Program-made: the position numbers and the translations under genes
Assembly: GCA_039045975.1 (NCBI GenBank)
Contig: JBCCJA010000078.1
Location: forward strand, 1-14,628
Length of the DNA: 14,628 bases
Direction: 5' to 3'
Source: JBCCJA01 sp039045975
GTDB taxonomy: Bacteria; Planctomycetota; Planctomycetia; Planctomycetales; Planctomycetaceae
Notes under the pieces: model-generated
Databases searched by the model: none
What the model was told of the DNA's origin: nothing
The model's input: the letters and a program-made list of their open reading frames with translations, nothing else
Shown: piece after piece, positions 1 to 7,437 of the stretch
Numbering within the stretch: position 1 is the stretch's first letter
Layout: the number at the start of each line of letters is the position of its first letter

Positions 1-411
1 CAATAAAGTGCGGACCGACTCCTCACACCGGCCGAGCAGGCCGTGAACATCTCGGTTTTTAGTCGCGTTCGCCTCTCGCGGAATTTCCACGGACGCCCGT
101 TCGGCGGCCGCGGCCTGCTCGCGACGGCCGCGACGCGACTCGGCCCGCGCCCGGTCGACGGCGACCGACCGGGCGACCCGGCGCGACCACGCCTCTAAAT
201 ATTCGGCGACGTCGGCTTTCGGCGGGCTTTTGATGACTTTCAACATCGCGTCGTGCACGACGTCGAGGCAGGCCGACTCGTCCGGGCCGTACGCTTTGCG
301 GGCCTCACGGAACATCGCGTCGAAATAGCGGTCGTAATAAGTCCCGGCCGCGTCGCGGTCGCCGACCCTCAATCGCCGGATCAAGTCGGCGTCGGGGACT
401 CGGTCGGGCAT
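1..411 (-). CDS. ECF-like RNA polymerase sigma-70 factor, partial (C-terminus beyond window)
   Basis: Reading from an ATG at 411 down to base 1 gives 137 uninterrupted codons with no stop, so the C-terminus lies outside the window. The visible part resembles sigma-70 region 2. An opening helix (residues 8-33, with LIRRLRVGDRDAA) is followed by an acidic/hydrophobic segment (about 43-61, including CLDVVHDAMLKVI, the place of the core-binding DxxxDVFLK-type motif). Next comes a basic helix with a tryptophan (residues 72-90, EAWSRRVARSVAVDRARAE), typical of the -10 recognition region. A linker follows from about residue 91, and sigma region 4 is not visible. By family knowledge such proteins direct RNA polymerase to a specific regulon. 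The gene starts 48 nt after the stop of the secreted protein gene on the same strand, so the two are probably co-transcribed. No strong Shine-Dalgarno is seen, and the start is chosen as the first in-frame ATG before region 2. The regulon and any anti-sigma partner are unknown. Confidence 0.72.
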   Translation of the reverse strand, partial: MPDRVPDADLIRRLRVGDRDAAGTYYDRYFDAMFREARKAYGPDESACLDVVHDAMLKVIKSPPKADVAEYLEAWSRRVARSVAVDRARAESRRGRREQAAAAERASVEIPREANATKNRDVHGLLGRCEESVRTLL

Positions 412-459
412 CGACTCGGTTCATCGGGGTCTGCGGGAATCAAGACGCGGACGGAGATT

Positions 460-1272
460 TTAAAGTCGGCGACGGGCGGCACCACGTTCCTCCGGGAACT
501 CGGGCTCTTCGCGGAACTCCGGGTCGTCGCCGAACTCGCGGTCCTCGTCGAATTCACGCTCACGATCGAATTCGACTTCGAAACGCTCACGGTCGAACTC
601 CTCCTCGAAGTGTTCGAATTCGAGGTGCATACGGGTCGACTCGATCCACGCCTCGACGGCCCGTTCGAGCAGTTCGATCTGGCCGGGACGGCCCTTCGCG
701 AGGATCACCCCGCTCGGCACGTGGACCCGGACCCGCGGCCGCGGCATGCCGACGAACTCGTCGAACGTCACCGCGATCAAGCCGTCGAGCCGCTCGGTGA
801 CTTCGGCAAGGTCGTCGTACTCTTCGAACAGCGGCCCGACGGGGAGCATCACGACTTCGTCGCCGACGGCGAGTTCTGCGTTTGAACTCGAGCTCGCTTC
901 GCCGGTCGCGGTCACGCGGTAGAGCATCGGGCCGACCTCGTCGATTTCGACCCGGTCGTCGAGGAAGCCGCGGCAGGCGGCCATCAGCAGTCGCTCGCCG
1001 GGCGGCTCTTCGGCGGCGTGACGGATCGCGAACGCGGGCACAGGCAACGCGAGCACGGCCTCGTCGGCGAGTACGTCGACCGGCCGCAGGTCGAGGTCCT
1101 CGCCGTGCAGCCCCTCGACCCGTTCGAGCAGTTCGGCGAACGTCCCGCCCGGGAACGCGATGCGGACCCACCGGCCCGGTCCCTCGTCGGCAGAAGATGC
1201 GACCGCACAAACGGCGAATGTCGCCGCGACGACGGCACGCGTCAGCAGGGCGCGATGGGTAAAAAGCAGCAT
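460..1272 (-). CDS. Secreted protein of unknown function with acidic EF-hexapeptide repeat tail
   Basis: This is a 270-residue protein. Residues 1-28 look like a signal peptide: basic start, hydrophobic stretch ending AVCAVASSA, then DEG, with likely cleavage after Ala28. The ATG at 1272 is preceded by GGGAG at a good distance. Residues 34-120 have the alternating strand/helix look of STN or secretin N-type domains (RWVRIAFPGGTFAELLERVEG near the start). Residues 135-212 resemble the small domains of planctomycete exported proteins that end in a 'VILAKGRPGQIELLERAVEAWIE' type strand-helix unit (residues 189-211). Both comparisons are by eye and may be wrong. Residues 216-263 form an unusual tail built of EF-containing hexapeptides, then a basic end (RGAARRRL). 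It lies upstream of and on the same strand as the sigma factor, and divergent from eno. A role with that sigma factor, for example sensing or envelope signalling, is only a guess from position. Confidence 0.7.
   Translation of the reverse strand: MLLFTHRALLTRAVVAATFAVCAVASSADEGPGRWVRIAFPGGTFAELLERVEGLHGEDLDLRPVDVLADEAVLALPVPAFAIRHAAEEPPGERLLMAACRGFLDDRVEIDEVGPMLYRVTATGEASSSSNAELAVGDEVVMLPVGPLFEEYDDLAEVTERLDGLIAVTFDEFVGMPRPRVRVHVPSGVILAKGRPGQIELLERAVEAWIESTRMHLEFEHFEEEFDRERFEVEFDREREFDEDREFGDDPEFREEPEFPEERGAARRRL
484..600 (-). repeat. In-frame 18-bp tandem repeats coding EF-hexapeptides
   Basis: Within the secreted protein, residues 225-263 are made of six hexapeptide units: EFDRER, then a 3-residue insert FEV, then EFDRER, EFDEDR, EFGDDP, EFREEP and EFPEER. 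The last five units are exactly contiguous, so the DNA is a degenerate 18-bp tandem repeat marked by recurring Glu-Phe codons (often GAATTC on the coding strand). The units keep E, F and acidic residues but vary at positions 3 to 6. This suggests an old or rapidly diverging repeat under selection for composition. Confidence 0.8.
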
Positions 1273-1447
1273 GAAGGGCTCCCGTTAGCAAGCGCGGGGT
1301 GTCGGGTGATCGCCGACCTGCCGGTGTAACGACGTGGGACGACAGATTTCGCCCGAAAACATCGAAACCGATGACATTCGCGTCGAAGGCCGTGAGCTTT
1401 TACCGTCCACGCAGGAAACGTCCTCCCCACCGACCCCGAGGTCACCG
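1273..1447. promoter_or_regulatory. Divergent intergenic region between secreted-protein gene and eno
   Basis: These 175 bases separate two divergently oriented genes and must hold promoters for both, although I could not assign a convincing -35/-10 pair. A short perfect inverted repeat, CATCG-AAAC-CGATG, lies at 1360-1373. The sequence from 1334 is open in the eno frame, but it does not resemble the enolase N-terminus and is better read as leader. Confidence 0.35.
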
Positions 1448-2713
1448 ATGTCGATGCCGATCGAGTCTGTCCACGCCCGCCAGATCCTCGACAGCCGCGG
1501 CAACCCGACGGTCGAGGTCGACGTCGTCCTCGACGACGGCACCGTCGGCCGGGCCGCCGTCCCGAGCGGGGCGAGCACCGGCGTGCACGAGGCCGTCGAG
1601 CTCCGCGACGGCGACAAGGCCGTCTTCGTCGGCAAGGGCGTCACGAAGGCGGTCGCGAACGTTCGGGAGCACCTCGCCGACGCGATCATCGGGCTCGACG
1701 CGTTCGACCAGGCCCAGGTCGACCGCGTCATGCTCGACCTCGACGGGACGCCGAACAAAGGGCGTCTGGGGGCGAACGCGATCCTCGCCTGCTCGCTGGC
1801 GACGGCCCACGCGGCGGCGAAGGTCGCATTGCTGCCGCTGTACCGCTACCTCGGCGGCGTCGGGTCGCTGACGCTTCCCGTGCCGATGATGAACATCATC
1901 AACGGCGGCGAGCACGCCTCGAACGGCATTTCCATGCAAGAATTCATGGTGATGCCGATCGGCTTCGAGACGTTCGAGGACGGCCTGCGGGCCGGCGTCG
2001 AGACGTTCCACAACCTCAAGAAGGTCCTCGCCGAGAAGGGCTACTCGACGAACGTCGGCGACGAGGGCGGGTTCGCCCCCGACCTGCCGAACGGCGACGC
2101 CGCGATCGAGGTCATCCTCACCGCGATCGAACAGGCCGGCTACACGCCCGGCGAGCAGATGAAGATCGCCCTCGACTGCGCCTCGAGCGAGTACTTCAAG
2201 GACGGCATCTACACGATCGAGGGCAAAGAGTACGACGGCGACGCGAACGTCGAACTGCTCGCCGGCTGGGTCGAGAAGTACCCGATCTGCTCGATCGAGG
2301 ACGGCTGCCACGAGGACGACTGGGACACCTGGAAGAAGCTGACCGACGCGATCGGGGACGACGTCCAGCTCGTCGGCGACGACCTGTTCGTCACGAACGT
2401 CGAACGGCTGGAGAAGGGGATCGAGGAAGAAGTCGCCAACTCCGTCCTCGTGAAGGTCAACCAGATCGGGACGCTGACCGAGACGATCGACACGGTGCAG
2501 ACCGCCTACCGCAACGGCTACACGGCGGTCATGTCGCACCGCTCGGGCGAGACCGAAGACACGACGATCGCCGACCTCGCCGTCGCGTTGAACACGGGCC
2601 AGATCAAGACCGGCTCGGCGAGCCGGACCGACCGCATCTGCAAGTACAACCAGCTGCTGCGGATCGCCGAACAACTCGGCCCCGACGCGACGTACGGCGG
2701 CACGATCGGCTGA
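1448..2713 (+). CDS. eno: Enolase (phosphopyruvate hydratase)
   Basis: Enolase interconverts 2-phosphoglycerate and phosphoenolpyruvate in the cytoplasm, in glycolysis and gluconeogenesis, and is often also part of RNA-degrading complexes. The 421-residue product is close to the usual bacterial length of about 425-432. Visible hallmarks are RQILDSRGNPTVEV (11-24), PSGASTG (39-45), GDEGGFAPDL (204-213, with the catalytic acid Glu206), and the Mg ligands Asp243, Glu284 (SIEDGCHEDDW) and Asp311 (VGDDLFVTN). Also present are the catalytic Lys336 in LVKVNQIGTLTET, SHRSGETEDT (363-372) and KTGSASRTDR (387-396). The ATG at 1448 follows GAGGT by 6 nt and puts the first strand where family members have it; an ATG two codons later is possible. 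Codon use is strongly biased to GC-ending codons, more so than downstream genes, as expected for a highly expressed gene. Confidence 0.98.
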   Translation: MSMPIESVHARQILDSRGNPTVEVDVVLDDGTVGRAAVPSGASTGVHEAVELRDGDKAVFVGKGVTKAVANVREHLADAIIGLDAFDQAQVDRVMLDLDGTPNKGRLGANAILACSLATAHAAAKVALLPLYRYLGGVGSLTLPVPMMNIINGGEHASNGISMQEFMVMPIGFETFEDGLRAGVETFHNLKKVLAEKGYSTNVGDEGGFAPDLPNGDAAIEVILTAIEQAGYTPGEQMKIALDCASSEYFKDGIYTIEGKEYDGDANVELLAGWVEKYPICSIEDGCHEDDWDTWKKLTDAIGDDVQLVGDDLFVTNVERLEKGIEEEVANSVLVKVNQIGTLTETIDTVQTAYRNGYTAVMSHRSGETEDTTIADLAVALNTGQIKTGSASRTDRICKYNQLLRIAEQLGPDATYGGTIG

Positions 2714-2730
2714 CCCCGGTCAGCGGCGGT

Positions 2731-2753
2731 GCCGGCGGCCGGCCGTCGCCGGC
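2731..2753 (+). terminator. GC-rich hairpin after eno, possible terminator or processing site
   Basis: A perfect 7-bp GC stem (GCCGGCG at 2731-2737 with CGCCGGC at 2747-2753) has a 9-nt loop and begins 17 nt after the eno stop. No U-tract follows, so it is not a textbook intrinsic terminator. It could attenuate read-through into hldE or stabilise the eno transcript. GC-rich hairpins also arise easily by chance in such DNA. Confidence 0.3.
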
Positions 2754-2828
2754 GAACCGACATTGAGTCGCCGCCGCCCGCCGGCCTACGCTCCCGCGTG
2801 ACGCAGGGACGCGTGCGCCGGAGCGGTC

Positions 2829-4397
2829 ATGGACAGTGCGGAACGGACACGGCTCGCCGAAGCCGTCGGGGGTTGGGGCTCGCCCCGCGTCCTCGTGCTC
2901 GGCGACGCGATCCTCGACGAATACGTCTGGGGCGACGCGGAGCGGGTCTCGCAGGAGGCCCCCGTCATGCTGCTCCGCGAGGAGAGCCGCGAGTTCCGCC
3001 TAGGCGGGGCCGCGAACGTCGCCCAGATGATCGCCGGGCTCGGCGGCGAGCCGGTCCTCGCTGCCGTCGTCGGCGACGACGCGGAAGCCTCCGAAGTCCT
3101 CGAAACGTTGGAGATCGCGGGCGTGGCGGCGGGCGGGATCGTGCACGATCCGCTGCGGCCGACGACGCTCAAACGCCGCTTCCTCGGCCGCGCCCAGAAC
3201 CGCCACCCCCACCAGATCCTGCGCGTCGACCGCGAGACGCGGGACGCCGTCGACGGCGAGATCGCCGGCGCCCTGATCGACATCGCGACCGCCGAAATCC
3301 CCGCCTGCGACGCGGTGCTGATTTCCGACTACGCCAAGGGCGTCTGCACCGACGAGGTCGTCTCGGCCGTCGTGCAGGTCGCCCGGGCGGCGGGCCTGCC
3401 GGTCATTGCCGACCCCTCCGGCTCGGGCCGCTGTGACGCCTTTAAATACGCGACCGCCGTCACGCCGAACCGGGCCGAGACCGGCAAAGCGGTCGGCCGG
3501 CCGGTCACCTCGGCCGAGGAGGCCTTCGCCGCGGGCCGGGAACTGGTCGAAAAGCACGGCCTCGACCACGCGTTCGTGACGCTCGACTCGGACGGGATCG
3601 CCGTCGTCCGGGCCGACGGGACCGAGACGCTGCACCCGACGCGGCGGCGGACCGTGTACGACATCACCGGCGCAGGCGACATGGTGCTCGCGACGATCGG
3701 CGTCGGGGCCGCCTGCGGGCTGGGCCCCGACGACCTGGCCCGACTGGCGAACGTCGCCGGCGGGCTCGAGGTCGAACAGGTCGGCTGCGTGCCGATCACG
3801 CGGGACCAAATCGTGGCCGACCTCGCCGGCGGGAAGCCGGCCTCCAAACAGACGCCGGCCACCGGCCGCGTCGTCACCGACCTCGACGAACTCGCCCTCA
3901 TCGTGCGGGCCCGTCAGGAGGCGGGCGAGAAGGTGGTGTTCACGAACGGCTGCTTCGATTTACTGCACGCCGGGCACGTCGGCTATCTCGAAGAGGCGGC
4001 CGCGCTCGGCGACCGGCTCGTCGTCGGGGTCAACAGCGACGCGTCGGTCCGCACGCTTAATAAAGGCCCGGAGCGGCCGATCGTCGCCGAGTCTCAACGG
4101 GCTTCACTGCTCGCGGCATTAAAGGCGGTCGACTACGCGATCGTCTTCGACGAGGAGACGCCGCACCGCCTGCTCGAAGCGTTGCGGCCGGACGTGCTGG
4201 TTAAAGGCGGGACTTATACGCCAGAGCAGATCGTCGGCCGCGAGGTCGTGCTCGCGTACGGCGGCGAGGTCAAAGCCCTCGGCGTCACCGAGGGCCTGTC
4301 GACGACGGCGATCGTCGAGAAAGTTCGCGACAAGAAGCCGACATCGACCTCCGGCACGACGAAGCCCCGACTGTACGACCCGTCGAGGGCGGCGTGA
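2829..4397 (+). CDS. hldE: Bifunctional heptose-7-phosphate kinase / heptose-1-phosphate adenylyltransferase
   Basis: HldE catalyses two steps to ADP-heptose: phosphorylation of D-glycero-beta-D-manno-heptose 7-phosphate at position 1, and adenylylation of the 1-phosphate. The product supplies LPS inner-core heptose. The 522-residue protein is a fusion. Residues 18-320 form a PfkB/ribokinase domain with VLGDAILDEYVWGD (23-36), RLGGAANVA (57-65), SDYAKGV (166-172) and the catalytic GAGD (281-284, base Asp284). Residues 345-500 form a cytidylyltransferase-fold domain with FTNGCFDLLHAGH (371-383, HxGH nucleotide-binding motif), VGVNSDASV (399-407) and a GLSTTAIVEKVR end (489-500). It is longer than the roughly 477-residue E. 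coli enzyme because of a looser linker and a Ser/Thr/Lys-rich tail of about 20 residues. The ATG follows GGAG closely. The stop overlaps the GTG start of waaF (GTGA), which indicates translational coupling. Confidence 0.96.
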   Translation: MDSAERTRLAEAVGGWGSPRVLVLGDAILDEYVWGDAERVSQEAPVMLLREESREFRLGGAANVAQMIAGLGGEPVLAAVVGDDAEASEVLETLEIAGVAAGGIVHDPLRPTTLKRRFLGRAQNRHPHQILRVDRETRDAVDGEIAGALIDIATAEIPACDAVLISDYAKGVCTDEVVSAVVQVARAAGLPVIADPSGSGRCDAFKYATAVTPNRAETGKAVGRPVTSAEEAFAAGRELVEKHGLDHAFVTLDSDGIAVVRADGTETLHPTRRRTVYDITGAGDMVLATIGVGAACGLGPDDLARLANVAGGLEVEQVGCVPITRDQIVADLAGGKPASKQTPATGRVVTDLDELALIVRARQEAGEKVVFTNGCFDLLHAGHVGYLEEAAALGDRLVVGVNSDASVRTLNKGPERPIVAESQRASLLAALKAVDYAIVFDEETPHRLLEALRPDVLVKGGTYTPEQIVGREVVLAYGGEVKALGVTEGLSTTAIVEKVRDKKPTSTSGTTKPRLYDPSRAA

Positions 4398-5446
4398 GCG
4401 GCCAGGCCGACCGCGGGCGAATCTTAATTTTCGTCCCGAACTGGGTCGGCGACGCCGTCATGGCCACGCCTGCGTTGCGGGCTTTGAGGAATCGATACGA
4501 TAGCGACGAGTTCATCGCGGTCGGTCGGCCCCACATCGCGGCGGTCTTCGACGGGACCGGTCTGATCGATCGCTATATCGATTGGAAGCGCAAGGGGGGA
4601 GGACAACTCGCATCGCGATTGCGGGCCGAGCGGGCCGATGTCGCGGTCCTCTTTCCCAACTCGATACGCGTCGCGGCGATGGCCGTCGCGGCGCGTGTGG
4701 CACGTCGCGTCGGCACGTCCCGCGGCGGCCGGGGGTGGCTGCTGACCGACCGTGTGCCCCGGCCGAAAGATAAAACCCCGCGGCCCGTGATCGACCTCTA
4801 TAACCGCGTCGCCGAGGCCGCCGGCGCCCGCTTCGGCGACGCCGACCGGTACCGCACCGAGGCGGCCGTCACGAGCGGCGACCGCGATCGATTCGACCGC
4901 TTCGTCGCGTCCCGCGATAACGGCCCGCGGGACGGCTTCGTCGTACTCAACGGCGGCGGCGCGTTCGGGGCGGCGAAAGACTGGCCGACCGAGTCGTTCC
5001 GGTCGCTCGCACTCAAGATCACGCGGGAACTCGAACGCGACGTCGTCGTCACCTGCGGGCCGGCCGAGCGTGACACGGCCCGCCAGATCGCGACCGCCTC
5101 CGACCGCGTCTTTCACGCCGCCGACGAAGAGCCGCACCTCGGGCTGACGAAGGCGATCGTCAGCCGCGCCGCGGCGATGGTCACGACCGACTCGGGGCCG
5201 CGGCACTTCGCGAAGCCGTTCGGCGTTCCGGTCGTTACGCTGTTCGGGCCGACGCACGTCGCGTGGAGCGAGACGTTCGACCGCCTCGCCCGGCACGTGC
5301 AAGTCGACGTCGACTGCGGGCCCTGTCAGCAGCGGGTCTGCCCGCTGGGGCATCATCGGTGCATGACCGAATTGACCGTCGGCCGCGTCTTCGACGATGT
5401 GGCGGCGACGACCGGCCGCGTGGCCCCGCTCGCGGGGGCGGCATGA
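4394..5446 (+). CDS. waaF: ADP-heptose:LPS heptosyltransferase (WaaF/RfaF family, GT9)
   Basis: This family transfers heptose from ADP-heptose onto the growing LPS inner core at the cytoplasmic face of the inner membrane. The 350-residue product has both GT9 halves. The N-terminal half carries FVPNWVGDAVMATPALRALR (13-32) and ADVAVLFPNS (81-90). The C-terminal half has VVLNGGGAFGAAKDWP (183-198), VTCGPAERDTA (219-229), TTDSGPRHFA (264-273) and VTLFGPTHVAWS (281-292). A cysteine cluster near the end (Cys308, 311, 316, 323 in CGPCxxxxCPLGHHRC) is known from other members and is often thought structural. Assignment as heptosyltransferase II rather than I rests on overall resemblance, and no separate waaC is visible. 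Translation starts at a GTG overlapping the hldE stop, preceded by GAGG, and its own stop overlaps the next ATG. HldE thus makes the donor that this enzyme uses. Confidence 0.92.
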   Translation: MSGQADRGRILIFVPNWVGDAVMATPALRALRNRYDSDEFIAVGRPHIAAVFDGTGLIDRYIDWKRKGGGQLASRLRAERADVAVLFPNSIRVAAMAVAARVARRVGTSRGGRGWLLTDRVPRPKDKTPRPVIDLYNRVAEAAGARFGDADRYRTEAAVTSGDRDRFDRFVASRDNGPRDGFVVLNGGGAFGAAKDWPTESFRSLALKITRELERDVVVTCGPAERDTARQIATASDRVFHAADEEPHLGLTKAIVSRAAAMVTTDSGPRHFAKPFGVPVVTLFGPTHVAWSETFDRLARHVQVDVDCGPCQQRVCPLGHHRCMTELTVGRVFDDVAATTGRVAPLAGAA

Positions 5447-6213
5447 TGGAGACGTCGATCGGCCCGCTGCTCGACCGCCTCGGCCTGAATTCGGTCGCGG
5501 CACTCCACGCATACGAGGGGGGCGAGTGCGGCCGTCGGCTGCCCGACCGTGAGAACTGGAAGCTGAACCTCGGCGACGGTCCGCGGCCGCTCGTCGCACA
5601 TCTTAAAAAACACTCCGGGCCGCGGGCGGTGTCCCGGCCGTGGCGGAAGTCGCCGGCGGCGTTCGAGGCCGACCGCTGCCGCGAGGTGGCGGCGGCCGGC
5701 GTGCCGACGATGCGGGTGCTCGCCGTTGGGGAAGACGCGGACGGCGAAGGCCGTTCAGTCTTCATGACCGAAGACCTGACCGGATATCGGCCGCTCGATC
5801 TTTATTTCTGCTACGGCGTCGAGGACGGAGACTTCGAGAGCTTGTGGGAACGGGTCGCGACGCTGGCCGGGCGGTTCCACGCGGCCGGCTTTAACCATCG
5901 CGATTTTTATACCTGCCACTGGTTCGTCCGGCGGGAAGGGGACGTCGACTGGTCGGCCCGGCTGATCGATCTGCAACGGGTGCAGCGGCACCCGGCCCCT
6001 CTAAGGCGTCGGTGGGTCGTCAAAGACCTCGGCCAGTTCCTTTATTCCTGTCCCCCCGACCGGGTCGGTCCCGCCGAGTGGGAGACGTTTCTGAAGTTTC
6101 ACGGGCGGGTCGACCTGTTCGAGGCGTCACGGCGACGGGCGGACGGTTTAACGCGGAAACACGGCCCCTACCGCGACTGGGCAAACGGACGCGGCGAGGT
6201 CTGGGCCGACTGA
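5443..6213 (+). CDS. WaaP/InaA-family lipopolysaccharide core kinase
   Basis: The 256-residue product has the fold signature of the Kdo/WaaP family of small eukaryotic-like kinases that phosphorylate LPS core sugar. Candidate ATP-binding lysines lie in LVAHLKKHSG (50-59). An alpha-C-like segment follows (about 72-86, FEADRCREVAAAGVP), then hinge-like SVFMTEDLTGYRPL (105-118). The catalytic loop is RFHAAGFNHRDFYTCHW (144-160), with Asp154 as probable base, and LIDLQRVQR (174-182) has Asp176 as the DFG-equivalent metal ligand. KDLGQFLYS (194-202) is a further conserved family segment. The ATG at 5443 overlaps the waaF stop as ATGA; the adjacent ATG at 5446 is an equally possible start. Substrate is inferred as inner-core heptose because it follows hldE-waaF directly. 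It could instead act on Kdo or on another sugar. Confidence 0.85.
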   Translation: MMETSIGPLLDRLGLNSVAALHAYEGGECGRRLPDRENWKLNLGDGPRPLVAHLKKHSGPRAVSRPWRKSPAAFEADRCREVAAAGVPTMRVLAVGEDADGEGRSVFMTEDLTGYRPLDLYFCYGVEDGDFESLWERVATLAGRFHAAGFNHRDFYTCHWFVRREGDVDWSARLIDLQRVQRHPAPLRRRWVVKDLGQFLYSCPPDRVGPAEWETFLKFHGRVDLFEASRRRADGLTRKHGPYRDWANGRGEVWAD

Positions 6214-6239
6214 TTCATTTTTCGGGGGAGGGCGGAACG

Positions 6240-7424
6240 ATGCGGATCGCACTCGTGCTCGATCGATTCGAGCCGGCCCGGGGCGGGGTCGAACAATGGA
6301 CCGCCCGCTACGCATCGGCGCTCGTCCGCGACGGCCGCGAGGTGCACGTCGTCGCGCGGTCGTTCGCCGCGACGGGCGACCCGGAACTCGACCGGGCGAT
6401 CAAGACCCACGCCGTGCCCGGCAACGCCGGGAAACTGACCTTCGCGACGAACGCCGAGGAGGTCCTGCGGGGCCTCGACGTCGACGTGATCCACGACATG
6501 GGCTTCGGCTGGTACGCCGACGTGATCCAGCCGCACGGCGGGTCGCGGGCCGCGGCCGGGCGGCGGAACCGGGCGATGCGGGGGCCGGTCCTCGGCGGCC
6601 TGCGGACGCTGACCGCGTCGCTGACGCCGCGGGAGCAGGAGTTCCGGGCCGTCGCGCGGCGACAGTACGGCGAATCGTTCACCGACCGCGGCGCGAAGCG
6701 CTTCGTCGCGATCTCACGCATGGTCGCCGGCGACCTGATCGACGATTACGGGGTCGACGGCGACGCGGTAAAGCTCGTTTACAACGGGATCGACACGCGA
6801 AAGTTCACGCCCGCCGACCGCGACCGCTGGCGGGCGGAGGTCCGCGGAGCGCTCGACGTCGGCCCCGGATGCGTATTCCTGATCGCGGCCCATAACTTGA
6901 GATTGAAGGGCCTGCCGACGCTGCTGCGGGCGTTCGCGAAGGTCACGCAGGCCGACCCGACCGCACGCCTGGTGGTCGCGGGTGGGCGGAAGCTCCGCGG
7001 CTTCAAGCTGCAGGCAAGCCGGCTCGGCGTCGCCGACGCGGTCCGCTGGGTCGGCCCGATCGACGACGTCCGGCCCGTCTACGCCGCCGCCGACGTCTAT
7101 GTGCACCCGACGCACTATGACCCCTGCAGCCTCGTGACGCTGGAGGCCGCCGCGTGCGGCCTGCCGGTGCTGACGACGCGGTTCAACGGCGTCTCCGAAC
7201 TGATCATGCCGGGTACCGAAGGGGCCGTGCTCGACGAACCGACCGACGCGGCGACGCTCGCGGGACACATGCGGACGCTACTCGATCGCGGGACCCGCGA
7301 CCGCGTCGGGGCCGCGGCCCGCCGTCTCGCGCTGCGACACCCCTTCGAGCGGAACGTCGCGGAAATGCTCGCGGTGTACGACGACGTGCTCGCGGACCGC
7401 GGCCGCCTCACGCGGGCGGCCTGA
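6240..7424 (+). CDS. GT4-family glycosyltransferase, LPS core (RfaG-like), first tandem copy
   Basis: This 394-residue GT-B enzyme of family GT4 very likely adds a sugar from a nucleotide donor to the LPS core, in the manner of WaaG/RfaG. The N-terminal acceptor domain begins LVLDRFEPARGGVEQW (5-20), with the glycine-rich loop, and includes a distinctive FGWYADVIQPH (89-99). The C-terminal donor domain has KLVYNGIDTRKF (178-189), AAHNLRLKGLPTLLRAF (216-232, donor-phosphate basic residues), ADVYVHPTHYDPCSLVTLE (284-302) and AAACGLPVLTT (303-313). The EX7E-type motif here is Asp294...Glu302, a common variant. The ATG is preceded by a strong GGGGGAGGG Shine-Dalgarno, 26 nt after the kinase stop. 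The next gene is a paralogue. Donor and acceptor sugars cannot be read from the sequence. Confidence 0.9.
   Translation: MRIALVLDRFEPARGGVEQWTARYASALVRDGREVHVVARSFAATGDPELDRAIKTHAVPGNAGKLTFATNAEEVLRGLDVDVIHDMGFGWYADVIQPHGGSRAAAGRRNRAMRGPVLGGLRTLTASLTPREQEFRAVARRQYGESFTDRGAKRFVAISRMVAGDLIDDYGVDGDAVKLVYNGIDTRKFTPADRDRWRAEVRGALDVGPGCVFLIAAHNLRLKGLPTLLRAFAKVTQADPTARLVVAGGRKLRGFKLQASRLGVADAVRWVGPIDDVRPVYAAADVYVHPTHYDPCSLVTLEAAACGLPVLTTRFNGVSELIMPGTEGAVLDEPTDAATLAGHMRTLLDRGTRDRVGAAARRLALRHPFERNVAEMLAVYDDVLADRGRLTRAA
6505..6536 (+). repeat. 32-nt block identical to 7691-7722 in the tandem glycosyltransferases
   Basis: Positions 6505-6536 and 7691-7722 are identical over 32 nt and code GWYADVIQPH in both paralogues. 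The flanking codons differ, although the same protein family positions are aligned. The rest of the two genes is far more diverged at the DNA level. Confidence 0.85.
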
Positions 7425-7437
7425 GGGACGCCCGGGC

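Noticed and set aside
1334..1447. Longer enolase start adding 38 residues
   Set aside because: The frame is open with an ATG at 1334, but the extra residues do not resemble any enolase N-terminus. The ATG at 1448 has a good Shine-Dalgarno and matches family length.
1442..2674. Long open frame of about 410 codons antisense to enolase
   Set aside because: It mirrors the codon structure of eno in GC-rich DNA, shows no domain or motif, and lies wholly opposite a certain gene.
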